DNA of 32,838 nucleotides from Lentisphaerota bacterium. Lineage in GTDB: Bacteria > Verrucomicrobiota > Lentisphaeria > Oligosphaerales > JABHEG01. Every line of letters begins with the position of its first letter. Positions within the stretch are counted from its first letter, which is position 1. A model generated the notes under the pieces. It worked only from the letters and a program-made list of their open reading frames with translations, was not told the origin of the DNA and did no database searches. Location of the stretch: contig JABHEG010000354.1 in NCBI GenBank assembly GCA_018676675.1, positions 1 through 32,838 on the forward strand. Direction: 5' to 3'. The position numbers were made by a program, and so were the translations under genes. Below, in pieces: positions 8,593-19,100 of the stretch.

Positions 8593-9588
8593 TCACCACC
8601 CTTGCGGGAGCTCGAGGGTCCACACCTCGCTGTTGAGGGGTTCGGCGTGGCCGCCGGCGACCCACATCTTGTCTTTGAAAACGTAGGCGGAGTGTTCATG
8701 GCGGCTCTTCCAGGTGACCTGGGCTTTGAGCTCCGTCCAGTCCTTGCCGTCGCTGGAGTACCAGACATCCCCGAAGTTACCGTGCTCTTTTGACCACCCG
8801 CCGAGGACCCACAACCTGTCCCGGTAGACCACGGTCGAGAACCACAGGCGCGGATCCCATGGCGCGGCGCTCGTGACCTCGGTCCAGTTGATGCCGTCTT
8901 CCGAGCACCACACGTCGTTCGTGGCGACGTGTTCCGGGTGCCAGAGTCCTCCGCCCATAATCCACAGCTTGTTGTCGAACACGACGGCTTGTGCATGCGC
9001 TCGTTTGGACCACGGCGCGCTCTCGACCTCCCGCCGCCACTCCTTGCCGTCAGCCGAGGACCAAACGTCGTTCTTGACCATCGCGGCGCTGTGATCGTAG
9101 AAGCTCTCCGTGCCCGCCAGCACCCACATCCGATCTCGGAACACCTCGAACGAAGGCGCTACCCGCGCGCACCAGCCGGGATCATCGGTCTCCAGTGTCC
9201 ATTCGGCCCCATCCATAGAGGACCAAACCTTGCTGCTGTTTTCGGCCCCCGGCAGCTTGCGCCCACCCATGAACCACATCTTGTTCTTGAAGACCAGTGC
9301 AACCGACAGATCGCTGTGCTCCCAGGGCGCGACCTCGACCGTGCGAATCCACTCCTTGCCGTCCGGCGACTTCCACACATCACGCGGGTTGGGGATCTGC
9401 GGCGTGAACCACCCGCCCAAAACCCAGAGGTGGTCGTTGTACACGAACTCGCCCTGCGAATCGCGAGCCTGCCAGTCCGCCTTTTCGTTCACACACACCC
9501 AATCCGGACCTTGTTCTGCCTGACTCATGATCGCCACTCCTCCAATCAGGATCAAACTCAAAACGCCACATCGTCGTTGCATCTGCAA
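8593..9588 (-). CDS. Exported six-bladed kelch-type beta-propeller protein with Asp-box-like motifs
   Basis: 331 residues with an N-terminal signal (hydrophobic 8-20, ending near SQA-EQ) and six repeats. Each repeat has a kelch-like W-(V/F/I)-x-G-G or close variant, at about residues 55-59, 105-109, 155-159, 209-213, 260-264 and 309-313. Between these lie five S-x-D-G-x-x-W motifs (74-80, 124-130, 178-184, 229-235, 279-285), reminiscent of sialidase Asp boxes. The protein should be periplasmic or extracellular. Kelch propellers next to glycan enzymes can be mutarotases (NanM for sialic acid is the known example) or binding modules; which applies here is inference. The start is TTG 9588, seven bases after GGAGG (9596-9600); an ATG at 9582 is possible but would be 13 bases from that site. 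It begins two bases after lyase 2 ends, so the pair is coupled. Confidence 0.8.
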   Translation of the reverse strand: MQMQRRCGVLSLILIGGVAIMSQAEQGPDWVCVNEKADWQARDSQGEFVYNDHLWVLGGWFTPQIPNPRDVWKSPDGKEWIRTVEVAPWEHSDLSVALVFKNKMWFMGGRKLPGAENSSKVWSSMDGAEWTLETDDPGWCARVAPSFEVFRDRMWVLAGTESFYDHSAAMVKNDVWSSADGKEWRREVESAPWSKRAHAQAVVFDNKLWIMGGGLWHPEHVATNDVWCSEDGINWTEVTSAAPWDPRLWFSTVVYRDRLWVLGGWSKEHGNFGDVWYSSDGKDWTELKAQVTWKSRHEHSAYVFKDKMWVAGGHAEPLNSEVWTLELPQGW

Positions 9589-9590
9589 AT

Positions 9591-12500
9591 CTACTCCTCC
9601 AGGCTAATCCGCCACCATCCATTGCCGAGAACAGCGGGATCGAGATCAATCACAGCGGCTTCGCCCTCCCGCCTAAAGGACACGGCACGGCTCTCCGCCT
9701 GCTCGCTGCTGACGGTGACTGCTTTGGCCGCGATGCCTTTGAGTGCCAGCGAGACAACTCCGGAAGCACGGAGGCGCAGATTGATCACCTGACCATTCTC
9801 CTCACGCCAGCGCACATTGGCCCACCGAGGCAAATCGACGTAGGCAACACCGCGCCACCCGCGACGCATGGGGAAATGGGTCTCGTTGAGCACCCCCTTA
9901 TCATCGTCGTACGTGAATCCTGGAGCCCGACCGAGCACAAGCCTCCCCTGCCCTCTCCCGCTGTCCTCAATCCGCTCCAGAGGCAACCAACGGTTGACAT
10001 GTCCCTCCTGCCGCCAACACACGAAACCACCCGCTTGCGGCTGAGCCGTGGGGTCGGCGGGGTAAACTGACAAATCGCCCCTGACAGCAATCGTGTGAAC
10101 GCCACCTTCCTGAGCAACGCCGGACACGGGCAGGGACGGGATAGGCCGCAACGTCACGGTAACGGGACCAACGGCTGCACTCATTCCGTCGATCAGATCG
10201 AGGGTACACTCTGTGGCGCCGCGGCGCAACACAGTGTAGCGAGCGTCACTGACCAGATCGGCCGCCCGCAGCGATGAGTCGCTCTCGGGACGCCGGTAGA
10301 GGACAACAGCCATGTCCTCGCCACGTCTGATCCGCACCCCAATGCCATCCTTCTCAGGGATCTCGGGTAGCTGCACAACCGACTGGAGCCACGGTCTGTC
10401 TGCAAAGGGCTCCCAAACGGCAACAAACGTGCTGTCCAAGTCCCGACCATCACGCCGGACGATCACCTTGTGCATCATGTTCCTGCTGAAGGCCTCTGAC
10501 GCGTCCTTCTTGTGGAGCAGTTCGCTGCTGTAGCGACAGCGGGGAGCCCGGGCCAGAATGGCAGTCGCACTGGCCGGGGCTACCCAATGCAGGCGCAGGC
10601 CAGGCTTCCGCCCCGTCTCAATAGCCCGAGGGCCGGCCCCGGGAGTTCCCGGAGGGACGGGGTCCTTTGCGGCGAACGTGGCCTGCCAGGGCCGGTTGGG
10701 GTGAGCGACCCGAGCGTTCCGGAATGTTCCCCAGAACGGACTCGGTTTGTCGGCCTGTGCAACCGGTTCGTTGCGACCGATCGATGTAACAGCCAGGCCA
10801 TCAAGCGCAAGGTTGTCCAGCACCTCGGTCGGTTGGAGGTCCGTGCTGAGATCCTGCTCATAGTCGGCACAACCATTGGCCAGCCACTCGTGACGCTGCC
10901 CTCCGGCCGCTTCGAAAATGTCAACCACAACGTCAGGACCTCCATCGAAAGGCACGAGCACGATTCCACGCCTGTAACGGGTTGCGGCGTCGTAGACCTG
11001 AGGGCCCTCCGCCTGCACCGCATGCGCCGCGTCCGGCTGGGTATGCAGCGCCAGTATGCTGCCGGCGTGGCCGCGCCGCTGGGGCTTACTGTCGATGATC
11101 ACCGTATTGTGTGAAATGGCCCCACGAGCGTAGAGCCCTACGTGGGTGTAGCCGAGGTCACTGACCAACTCGTCACCATAGGCCCACAGAGTGAAATTGA
11201 GCATGTCGAGGTGGCCATGGTTGTAGAAACCGCTGAAGTGCAGGTGAGGTGCAATGGCCTCAGTTTGTGCCCCCCAGCCGAGCCCCACGTGACCGAAATC
11301 CGGAATGACCAGTGGAGAACAAGACTCAAGTGGGTGCTTGGGGCGAACGTGCGTCGTGTGCGACCACGTGTCGTGAATGGTCAACGGCGCCCCGTCCGGG
11401 AAGCGCAACCGGCCCAAGAGGGCCCGGGAACGAGCGTAGAGAGCCCCGTCCGCCGCAGCCTCGAACCTGTCAAACCGTCCACCGTCGAGTACGGAGATGA
11501 AGCCGGGCGGGTCGGAATATCCCTCCATGAGCCCGAAAACACTGCTGTTCTGGCTCATGACCTGTCCCATATAGCTTGTGCTCTCAGGGAACATCCCGTC
11601 AGCCATAAAGGTGGCACGCAAAATGGCCAGGGTCTTGCGGACACCATAGTGGACCAGATCCGGGCAGCCGATGGCCATGCCGATCTCGATCATAGTGACT
11701 GACTGGTAGTTCGCCACGTTATGGTAGAAATGCAGTGGGCTGACCCTCCGGCTGGCGTCCTTCATCAACGACACCTTTGCCGCAAAGAGGAGTCCGTCGG
11801 CCACATCCTGACGGGAGTCGCGGCCCGTGATGCGGTCCAGATCGGCCCAAATCTCGGGCGAGTCCCGCAACAGGTCGAACGTGCGTGCCACCGGAGCAAA
11901 GAAGCGCATTGCAGGCGAATGCCAGGTGCCAATAATGAAGGTGCGTCCCTGCTCGTAGTTGTCCGGCGGCCAAAAGGTGTTCCAGGGCCATCGCGAGGTA
12001 GACGAACCGTACATGGGATAGTCGGGGATCCGGCGGGCCAGGGCCCAGAGCATGGCAGCAGCGCGGATGCCGGCGCCCTCCTTCTCTCTGGCGCGGTGAA
12101 GAATCGATAGGAAGTAGGCGTTGCGCGTCATCTCTGTGACCCGAGCCGCCGTCATGAATCGATCCCAGTAGACCCGCGGGTTCGACTGCTTCCACACGCG
12201 CTTGACCGGGGCCCCCTCAGGATGGTGATAGGGAGTCTTGATGGTCTTTCCACTGGGCGCCACAACGTCCTGGAAGCCGGTCAACGGATATTCATCCCTG
12301 TAGTTGCACACGCTGCCGTCGCCGTTGTAGCAGACATCAGGTTCAAGCGGGTTCCAGAGCGGACGCGTGGCCCGGCCGTTCCGGCGTTGGGCATCCGTCA
12401 CGCGCGTGCCGATGGGGCGCCTCGCGGGCATCAGCTCAATCAGCCGCTTAGGAGACACCTGCAGATAGGGAACAGTTTCGCTCTCGATCTTCTGCCATTC

Positions 12501-13088
12501 AGAAGACAGAATGGCGATCTTCCGGCCGCCTCCCCACCACATGCTCCTCCCCTCTTCCACAAGTTTGACAAGAGTCGGTCGGCCAGCCAAGCTGGGGTCC
12601 GCCTGCAATGACCGGATCCACGGAACGTACGGCGCAGCAGGCACGGGCGGTTGTTCCGGGAAGCCACCAGGCACCAGATGGATGTTCCGCAACTGTGCCG
12701 ACTCGCCGCTGGACAGCCTGAAGGTGAGTTCCACTCCAGTCGTTCCAGCTTTGAGCAGGAATTCGCACGTTCCCTTCCGCCACTCCGGCGTCGCGTAAAA
12801 CCTGAGCAGGCCATAGTCGGGGCCGAACGTCTGATAGGTCGTCCGCGTCTTGCCCCTGAACAAAAGGCAACGACGCGGCGATAGCACGGCTCGCTCCTCG
12901 GCGCGGTACTCAAACGAGACGCCGTAAACGCGGTGCTCAGACGCAGACACTTCAATCCGGGGAGCGGGGGCGTCTTCCCCTTTCATCAGGATAAGGGGCT
13001 TCACTCCGCGAAGGGAGCCCGGTGCAGCGTGCAAGGCCCCGGCACACGCGCCCAGGATGAAGGGAACTATCATGGCAATCCGTGTCAT
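9591..13088 (-). CDS. Exported heparinase II/III-fold polysaccharide lyase (lyase 2 of 4)
   Basis: 1165 residues from ATG 13088, preceded by AAGGTGAG at suitable distance. The signal is residues 1-21 (ending LHA-AP); L12-G13-A14-C15 could alternatively be a lipobox, making it a lipoprotein. An N-terminal beta-rich, carbohydrate-binding-like part (about 25-160) precedes the alpha/alpha-toroid region. The heparinase II/III sandwich carries N623-H624-x-H626-x-D628 and H660-N661-T662, the pattern of PL12/15/17/21-like enzymes. Unlike lyases 1 and 3 it has no paired CxxC motifs. The expected reaction is eliminative cleavage of a uronate-containing polymer or oligomer. It is separated from lyase 3 by 127 bases and from the kelch gene by only two. 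Which PL family it belongs to cannot be settled by eye. Confidence 0.85.
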   Translation of the reverse strand: MTRIAMIVPFILGACAGALHAAPGSLRGVKPLILMKGEDAPAPRIEVSASEHRVYGVSFEYRAEERAVLSPRRCLLFRGKTRTTYQTFGPDYGLLRFYATPEWRKGTCEFLLKAGTTGVELTFRLSSGESAQLRNIHLVPGGFPEQPPVPAAPYVPWIRSLQADPSLAGRPTLVKLVEEGRSMWWGGGRKIAILSSEWQKIESETVPYLQVSPKRLIELMPARRPIGTRVTDAQRRNGRATRPLWNPLEPDVCYNGDGSVCNYRDEYPLTGFQDVVAPSGKTIKTPYHHPEGAPVKRVWKQSNPRVYWDRFMTAARVTEMTRNAYFLSILHRAREKEGAGIRAAAMLWALARRIPDYPMYGSSTSRWPWNTFWPPDNYEQGRTFIIGTWHSPAMRFFAPVARTFDLLRDSPEIWADLDRITGRDSRQDVADGLLFAAKVSLMKDASRRVSPLHFYHNVANYQSVTMIEIGMAIGCPDLVHYGVRKTLAILRATFMADGMFPESTSYMGQVMSQNSSVFGLMEGYSDPPGFISVLDGGRFDRFEAAADGALYARSRALLGRLRFPDGAPLTIHDTWSHTTHVRPKHPLESCSPLVIPDFGHVGLGWGAQTEAIAPHLHFSGFYNHGHLDMLNFTLWAYGDELVSDLGYTHVGLYARGAISHNTVIIDSKPQRRGHAGSILALHTQPDAAHAVQAEGPQVYDAATRYRRGIVLVPFDGGPDVVVDIFEAAGGQRHEWLANGCADYEQDLSTDLQPTEVLDNLALDGLAVTSIGRNEPVAQADKPSPFWGTFRNARVAHPNRPWQATFAAKDPVPPGTPGAGPRAIETGRKPGLRLHWVAPASATAILARAPRCRYSSELLHKKDASEAFSRNMMHKVIVRRDGRDLDSTFVAVWEPFADRPWLQSVVQLPEIPEKDGIGVRIRRGEDMAVVLYRRPESDSSLRAADLVSDARYTVLRRGATECTLDLIDGMSAAVGPVTVTLRPIPSLPVSGVAQEGGVHTIAVRGDLSVYPADPTAQPQAGGFVCWRQEGHVNRWLPLERIEDSGRGQGRLVLGRAPGFTYDDDKGVLNETHFPMRRGWRGVAYVDLPRWANVRWREENGQVINLRLRASGVVSLALKGIAAKAVTVSSEQAESRAVSFRREGEAAVIDLDPAVLGNGWWRISLEE

Positions 13089-13215
13089 CTTCTCACCTTA
13101 ACACTACCTGCGCTCCCTTGCAGCGAAAGGCCCCATGCTCGCACCTCAACAACACCTGCCCTGCCGGAGGAACCCGAGGGACTCCAGCCGCGCTGGGCGG
13201 CCAGGCCCCCTCCCC

Positions 13216-16071
13216 TCAATGAGCATTGCGGACGAGGATCTCTGTTCCGTCGCGGTAAAACCGCAGCACTTGGTCCGGAGCGCCCCCAACAACTCGCGGC
13301 ACGCCGTCCTCGAACGCGATCTCCGCAAGCTCGGAAGCGCTCGCCCCCGCCACGACCTTGACGCCGCCAAACTCAATGAAACTGCCATTGCAGAAGACCA
13401 GACGCTCAGGGGTGCCATCCGGAAATCGACAGATGAGGCAGAACTCCGCGTCTGTCCGCACGCCCCAGTCGGCCTGCACCATGGCCCTATCGTCCGGGAA
13501 TGATGGCGTGGATTCCACCGCGTTCTCCACGTCCGCAGCAAGCACCAGGTGAGCGCTTCCATCCGCGAGATCCAGTTCCACAGCCACGCCGGTGTCACCA
13601 TAGGGTGTCCCATCCGCGCCGGCAACGGACAGGCGTCGAACACCGGCGATATTCGGACTGTCCGTGTAGGGTTCGACGACCGCCACAAAGGTAGACGCCA
13701 ACGGTGCACTTGCCCCGGTTCGCCGGGTGATTACGCGCGGTATCCACGCCTCCTCGTTCGTGTCATAGCCACCCGCGGCAACCCACCCTTCGGCTGTGTA
13801 GGCCTGCGCTTCAGCGGTCAGATCCGTGTAACGCAAGTGCACATCTGCCTCGTGGGGGAGCAGTTTGTAGCGGTCTTCTATGTCCCAATCCACCCACCAA
13901 CCTGGCTTTGGCGCGGCATCAACTGCAACGCGGCGCATCTGCATCCCGGCCCCATAGGACGTTGTTGGCACCAAAGCGAGACCGTTGGTGGTGATTCGGC
14001 CAAAATGGCTATGCATGAACTTGGCGTGATCCATTCCTCCGACCACGCGGAAGACATCGATCATGTAGAAGTCGTTGGAGGCGCAGCCGACGGTTGCCAC
14101 GGTCCGCTCAAACTGCTTGGCACCCGCCACGATGGCAGCTCCTGAGGCTCGCACGCACTGCAGGCTCTCGCCAATAGCCCAAAGGGTAGTCCTGCCGGCG
14201 GCGTTGCCATGGTTCGCACCATCGATCACCACCGTGTTGTGGGCCGCGCTCTGCTTGTACCAGGTCGCTTTGGCGGATCCCCAGCCGCCGAACTGAACGG
14301 GAGGATAGCCGAAATCGGGCATGAGATCCAGTCCGTAAGCGAACAGCCCCACGTTCATACCGTCCTGATGGCTGTGTCCCCCGCCGGAGTCGTAATCCAG
14401 CCAGGCGGCGCGGCCATGAGAGTCGGTTCCCGATCGCAGAATCGCGAGATGCCACCGTTGCTTATCGATGCTCGTCGTTCCCGGCGCAGCTCCCTCGCGC
14501 CTGATCACTTCGCGAACAGCTTCCTGCAGCGCTTCGTGACCATCGGCAAACACGTCATGGGGAAGTCCCTCCACAGAGTAATCGTTAGCCATGTAGAGGG
14601 CTTGAACAAACGCCGCATCTCCGGTGAGCTCATAGAGCCGCCACATGAAGGTGAACATGGAGGGGGAGATTGCGGCATCCTTGTGGCTGTAATCACTCTC
14701 CAGACCAAAGCGCTGAAAGCGAACGCCCTGGTACTGATCTATCCGTTTGGCAAACCACCCCGTGTCGCCCGAGAGCGGATAGTAGCTGTTCAGACACCAG
14801 GTGTCGATGTGGAAACGGAACATGCTGTGAAGGGCAGGATTCCGCCTCACTATGTCGTCCAGGAAGCCGGGAATGGCACGGTCCCAGTCCGCCAGGAACA
14901 GGGCAATGCTCTGCAGACCGAATGCGGAGTAATTGGCGAGCCCTTTCTCTCCCGTTACGCCGTCCACCGCGGTTGAGCGCTTCAGAAACGCGTCGATGAG
15001 CTTGAGGACCTCGTCCCGACTCCGCGGCCAGTCCAGTACGGCTTTGGTGACGGCCACAGCGATCGGGGTGCGCGGGTAGTTGGAGGCAATCTTGTGCTGG
15101 TTGGCCAACGCGTCGCGCAGAATACGGCCCTCGATGTTGTTCTGAACGTCTGCAAAGGACCTCTTGGGGTTCTCAAGCTTGAACTCCTTTGCCTTCCCCG
15201 CAAGGAAGTGAATCAGGACGTTGTCCCCGCGCAATCCCTCAAAGACCTGGTCGTAGGCGAGGGCCAATTCGCGAGTCTCTTCACAAGCATCGTGCCAGAC
15301 CGAAACATAACCGTTGCTGCCAAGCCTCTTCTCGTAGACAAGCGCCTGGGTCTTGTAGTCGAAGGTTGGGTATAAGTCCGCAACACGGTCGAGCAGGATC
15401 CCCGCCTTGTGGGCATAGGCCGTGTCCCCGGTCACGACGTAAGCTTCGGCAAGACGCTTGATCCCACCGAGGACGGCCTGCTTCCATTGCCCATAGATGA
15501 GGTAGGCACCAATGAAGCGCCATCGATCTTTCCCCGCCACATATCCCTCCCCATCGTCGACACCAAAACCGTGTAACGGATGCGCGGGATCGGGATGCTC
15601 TGCATTGAACAACAGGGCGCGGTCAGCCTTTTTCGGTTGGAACACATTGTGCTCGTCAAGCCCTGAACGGTAGAAGCTCCGAAAGTCGTTCTTGGGGAAG
15701 AACTCATCGCATTGCGGGCAGCGCACTTTCCAGGGATGCACCAAGGGGTCCGTCTCCCACTCGTACATGGGGACGTTCTTGCTGCAACTGGGGCAGTGCC
15801 CGTTGGACCACACCATCCACGAACGCGTTATGTTCGGCCCGAACATGAGGTGCCACAGTGCATCGTCGGACAGCGCCACCCAGGGCTGGGCGTCGGCAAT
15901 CAACTGGTCCCTCAAACGAGCTTCCCGGGGATGGACTTCAGCGTTCCGGCGCGCCCGATCCAGCAGATTCTGAGGGAAAAAGACGCTGTGCTGTTTGGTG
16001 TCAGCCGGTGCTGTGGCGCCACACACCAAAAGCGCGGTGGAAAGCAGTGATATCGTGTTCCATTCTGCCAT
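13216..16071 (-). CDS. Exported heparinase II/III-fold polysaccharide lyase with N-terminal zinc-ribbon motif (lyase 3 of 4)
   Basis: 951 residues from ATG 16071, with AAAGGAGG just upstream. Residues 6-24 form a hydrophobic export signal, although the N-terminus lacks the usual basic residues. Two CxxC pairs follow (C93/C96 in 'GHCPSCSKN' and C118/C121 in 'RCPQCDEFF'), then an alpha/alpha-toroid region. The heparinase II/III C-terminal sandwich has H566-x-H568-x-D570 and H611-N612-T613. The best guess is an eliminase acting on uronate-containing oligo- or polysaccharide. It resembles lyase 1 in the cysteine region ('FPKNDF' against 'FPENDF' right after the second pair) but is shorter and lacks the added carbohydrate-binding-like sandwich. 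It lies 77 bases after the PL6-like gene in the same direction. Substrate is unknown. Confidence 0.87.
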   Translation of the reverse strand: MAEWNTISLLSTALLVCGATAPADTKQHSVFFPQNLLDRARRNAEVHPREARLRDQLIADAQPWVALSDDALWHLMFGPNITRSWMVWSNGHCPSCSKNVPMYEWETDPLVHPWKVRCPQCDEFFPKNDFRSFYRSGLDEHNVFQPKKADRALLFNAEHPDPAHPLHGFGVDDGEGYVAGKDRWRFIGAYLIYGQWKQAVLGGIKRLAEAYVVTGDTAYAHKAGILLDRVADLYPTFDYKTQALVYEKRLGSNGYVSVWHDACEETRELALAYDQVFEGLRGDNVLIHFLAGKAKEFKLENPKRSFADVQNNIEGRILRDALANQHKIASNYPRTPIAVAVTKAVLDWPRSRDEVLKLIDAFLKRSTAVDGVTGEKGLANYSAFGLQSIALFLADWDRAIPGFLDDIVRRNPALHSMFRFHIDTWCLNSYYPLSGDTGWFAKRIDQYQGVRFQRFGLESDYSHKDAAISPSMFTFMWRLYELTGDAAFVQALYMANDYSVEGLPHDVFADGHEALQEAVREVIRREGAAPGTTSIDKQRWHLAILRSGTDSHGRAAWLDYDSGGGHSHQDGMNVGLFAYGLDLMPDFGYPPVQFGGWGSAKATWYKQSAAHNTVVIDGANHGNAAGRTTLWAIGESLQCVRASGAAIVAGAKQFERTVATVGCASNDFYMIDVFRVVGGMDHAKFMHSHFGRITTNGLALVPTTSYGAGMQMRRVAVDAAPKPGWWVDWDIEDRYKLLPHEADVHLRYTDLTAEAQAYTAEGWVAAGGYDTNEEAWIPRVITRRTGASAPLASTFVAVVEPYTDSPNIAGVRRLSVAGADGTPYGDTGVAVELDLADGSAHLVLAADVENAVESTPSFPDDRAMVQADWGVRTDAEFCLICRFPDGTPERLVFCNGSFIEFGGVKVVAGASASELAEIAFEDGVPRVVGGAPDQVLRFYRDGTEILVRNAH

Positions 16072-16148
16072 CCCGACATCCTCCTTTCCTCCGGCTCAGA
16101 CGTCCCGTTCGTCGGTGACGTTTCTCACATCGCAGCCTATGCACGCCA

Positions 16149-19100
16149 TTATGGCCGGGGAGGTCCGAACTTGAGGTCATCGGTAACGAGAAGAGCTTTG
16201 AGCAAGGCACCCGTCTCACGGTGTTTGATGCGCACGGTGTGCTGCCCGGCGGCCAACGCTTTGCGCCAGACGCGCCTCCACAACCACGTATCCTGCACAC
16301 CGGTCGACCATCCTGTGTACGCGCTCAGAGCCTCGCTGTCGAGGGAAAAGTAGAACGAGTCGGACGAGCCGTCTGCTCCCTGAGCCAGGGCCCACAGCGC
16401 ATATTCACCGGCCTGCGGTGCCCTGAAGACATATCGCGCCACGCCCTCTTCGACAGGCCCCGTCGTGGGAGATCCGGCGTTCGGAGGAACGATCAGAATC
16501 GGGGGCCCATCGCCTCTCTCCTGCTCAAGGGCCAGTGGTGACTGGACCTCAAGGGCAGATCCCGCAGGCAGGTAGGCATACAGTGCCTCCTCCCCGGAGT
16601 GCCGCACCCGCGTGCTGATGCTCTCCGAAGTCCGGCCCAGCACATTTCGCGCCTGCACGCTGTAGTAAAGCGCCTCGCCGGGGGGGGGATCAAAGTCATC
16701 GTACCCTCCACCGGAGACCCGCTCGGCCACACAATTCGCCGCGCTCGGAATAAAGCCGGCACGCGTGTCCCGATACACATCGTAGATGCAGTTGACTGGT
16801 CCCTCTCCCCCGTGACGCCAGCGCAACGCAATCCTCGCGCCTCCTTTCCGTTGTGCGGTCAGTTCTTCCGGTGCCGGAGGGGCTTTGGCTCCACAGTCGT
16901 AGTGCCACACATGCATGTTGCGCCACACCCCCTCGCTCGTCTGGGCGATCTCCAGATCTGGTCCGCCGTGGGCTGTCCCCCGGTCCTGCCAAACGATGAC
17001 CGGGACGACCGGGACCATCGTCGACGATGTCCGGCCGGCGTGGCCCAACCAGATTGTCCGGCCATGTTTGATGAGAAGAAACCGGTACCACGTTTCCGCC
17101 GGCGTCTCCGGGCGTTCAGGCATCCGGGTCTTGTTATAGGTCATCCGGTGGTGAACAATATCAGCCCCGTCGGACACGGGATACCCCAATGCGTTCTTGC
17201 GCAACGTGATAACACCAAGCGGACGCCCGTCCTCATCGACGCCCCCCCAGGATAGCGTATAGCCTTCTCCGCCCTCGCCTGCCGAAAAGGTCACGGACGC
17301 CTGGGAGAGCCACTGCTTCGGTAAGTACTCCCAGCTCGTAACGAAATCGCCGGGAAGCGAAGGCGTGACCTTCAGCGTGGTGTCCGTGAGTCCGAACTCA
17401 AGCGTGTTGCCAACCGCAAATGCGTAGTCTCCCTTGTGCAGGTCCGGCATCAGGAGCGGCGGCGGGGGGACCTCAGGAAGGCTGTCGAACGGGCGCTTCC
17501 CAGCACCGACCTCGTCGGCACCGAAATCGGGGGCTCGACCGACCGGTCTGGACCGCCCCCAACGGTCAAGCGTGACCGTATCCACCTCTCGTCCGGCATC
17601 GACAGCAGGACTCCCTGCTCCCGGGCGGATGGCAACCCCGTTTCCCTCAAGCAACGGATCAGCCAGCAGCACGTCCTGGCCGCGTTGGCCGGTCCGCGCG
17701 TGTCCAGTAGGCCACATCAGGTTCCCGCGGACGTTGACCCCCTTGGCCGCGGACAGATCAACCAGTTGCCCCTCATGCCCGGTCATCAGATTGTTCAGAA
17801 CCGTGACACCACTCACGCTGATCGGGGTGGCTGGGTTCTCACGTTCCGCGCCAATTGCCGCAATGGGGCAGTCCACGAACGTGTTGTTGGCAATGAGCGT
17901 ATTGGTCCCGGCAGTGCAGTAGCGCACGTTGGTGGTCCCCGCCTGTAGCGTCACCGCGCTATCAAGCAGGTTGAGAAACAGGTTATTGACAATGGCATGG
18001 TTCTCCCCGAAAACAAGGACGCCACCCCCGCTGTTGATCATGACGTTCCCTTCGAATCTGACCCCATTCCCCGAACGAATAGTGAAGGCAGAAAACAGGC
18101 AGTTCGCAGCCACGTTGTAGCGGATGGTGTTGCTTGACGACTTGTTGGAGATGGTCTCGCTATCTCCCCAGGCGTTGTCAAAGAGACAGTACTCGACCAA
18201 CGTGCGCACGGTCGCCTCAGGCGGAGTGCAGCCTGAGGGCCCACCAAGCTGAATGTTCTCCTGCCCGTTGCCCCAGTACCTGAAGACATCACGAAAGACG
18301 TTGTGATCAACGCGATTGTCGCGCGGCATATCCTCAAGGCCGAAAATGCGCAACCCCACGCTCATGCACTTGCTGAGGGTGAAGTAGCAGTGGTCGATGC
18401 GGCTGCGACGGCAATTGCGTGTCATCCGCACGATATGACTAAAGGTACGCCCCGGGTCGCCGCAACTGGTGAACTGGCACTGCGTGACACGCATGTGTTC
18501 ACCGTTGATCATGTACAGGACATGAGCCGGGCCCGCGTGGTCGAACCGGAATCCTCTGAACACGATGTGTCGACCTGTAAGACGAAAATGCGTCCGGCCA
18601 CGAAAGATGACCCCGCCCGGGGTCTCGGGGCGAATGGTCACCGGCTGGTCGGCTGTGCCGTTGCCCTCAACCAAGGCGGTGGACCAGCCCGTGTACACAC
18701 CGTTCTTCACGATCAGTTCGCCACCAGGCTGAAGTGCCTTGGCTCGCTCGTTGAACGTATCGATGCTGCTCACGGCGAGAGAACGGGGCTCGGCAAGCGC
18801 CGGGAAATCGAGAGACGCGGCGTTTTCCGATGCCACAACCTCCACATCGTGGATCCCCTTGGTCAGACGCACTTGGACCAGGTTGGGGGCCCGTCGGAGA
18901 ATGGGAAGGCTCTCGCCATCGACGAGCACCTGCTCGACCCCGGGGTAGTGGAAGAAGGTCAGCCCGCCACCGGCCACGCGCCCGCGGGTGTCAGTGAAGT
19001 AGATCCGCATATCGGCATCGGTCAGGAAGGGCCGGCGGAAGCAGGTGGCGATGACGTCCCGGTACGTACGCCCATCGATCTCAATGAAGCCATTTTCTGC

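Noticed and set aside
8588..8996. N-terminal extension of the lyase 1 reading frame by about 150 residues
   Set aside because: It overlaps the well-supported kelch gene on the same strand, has low-complexity Arg/Ser/Thr-rich sequence typical of an off-frame reading, and a strong ribosome site supports ATG 8543.
8929..9792. 287-codon plus-strand frame opposite the kelch gene
   Set aside because: It is antisense to clear kelch repeats and continues into the 3' end of lyase 2; there is no sign of a real protein.
13187..13201. Hairpin GCCGC-GCTGG-GCGGC after lyase 3 as a terminator inside the operon
   Set aside because: The stem has only five pairs and no T-run; such short GC stems are expected by chance in this composition.
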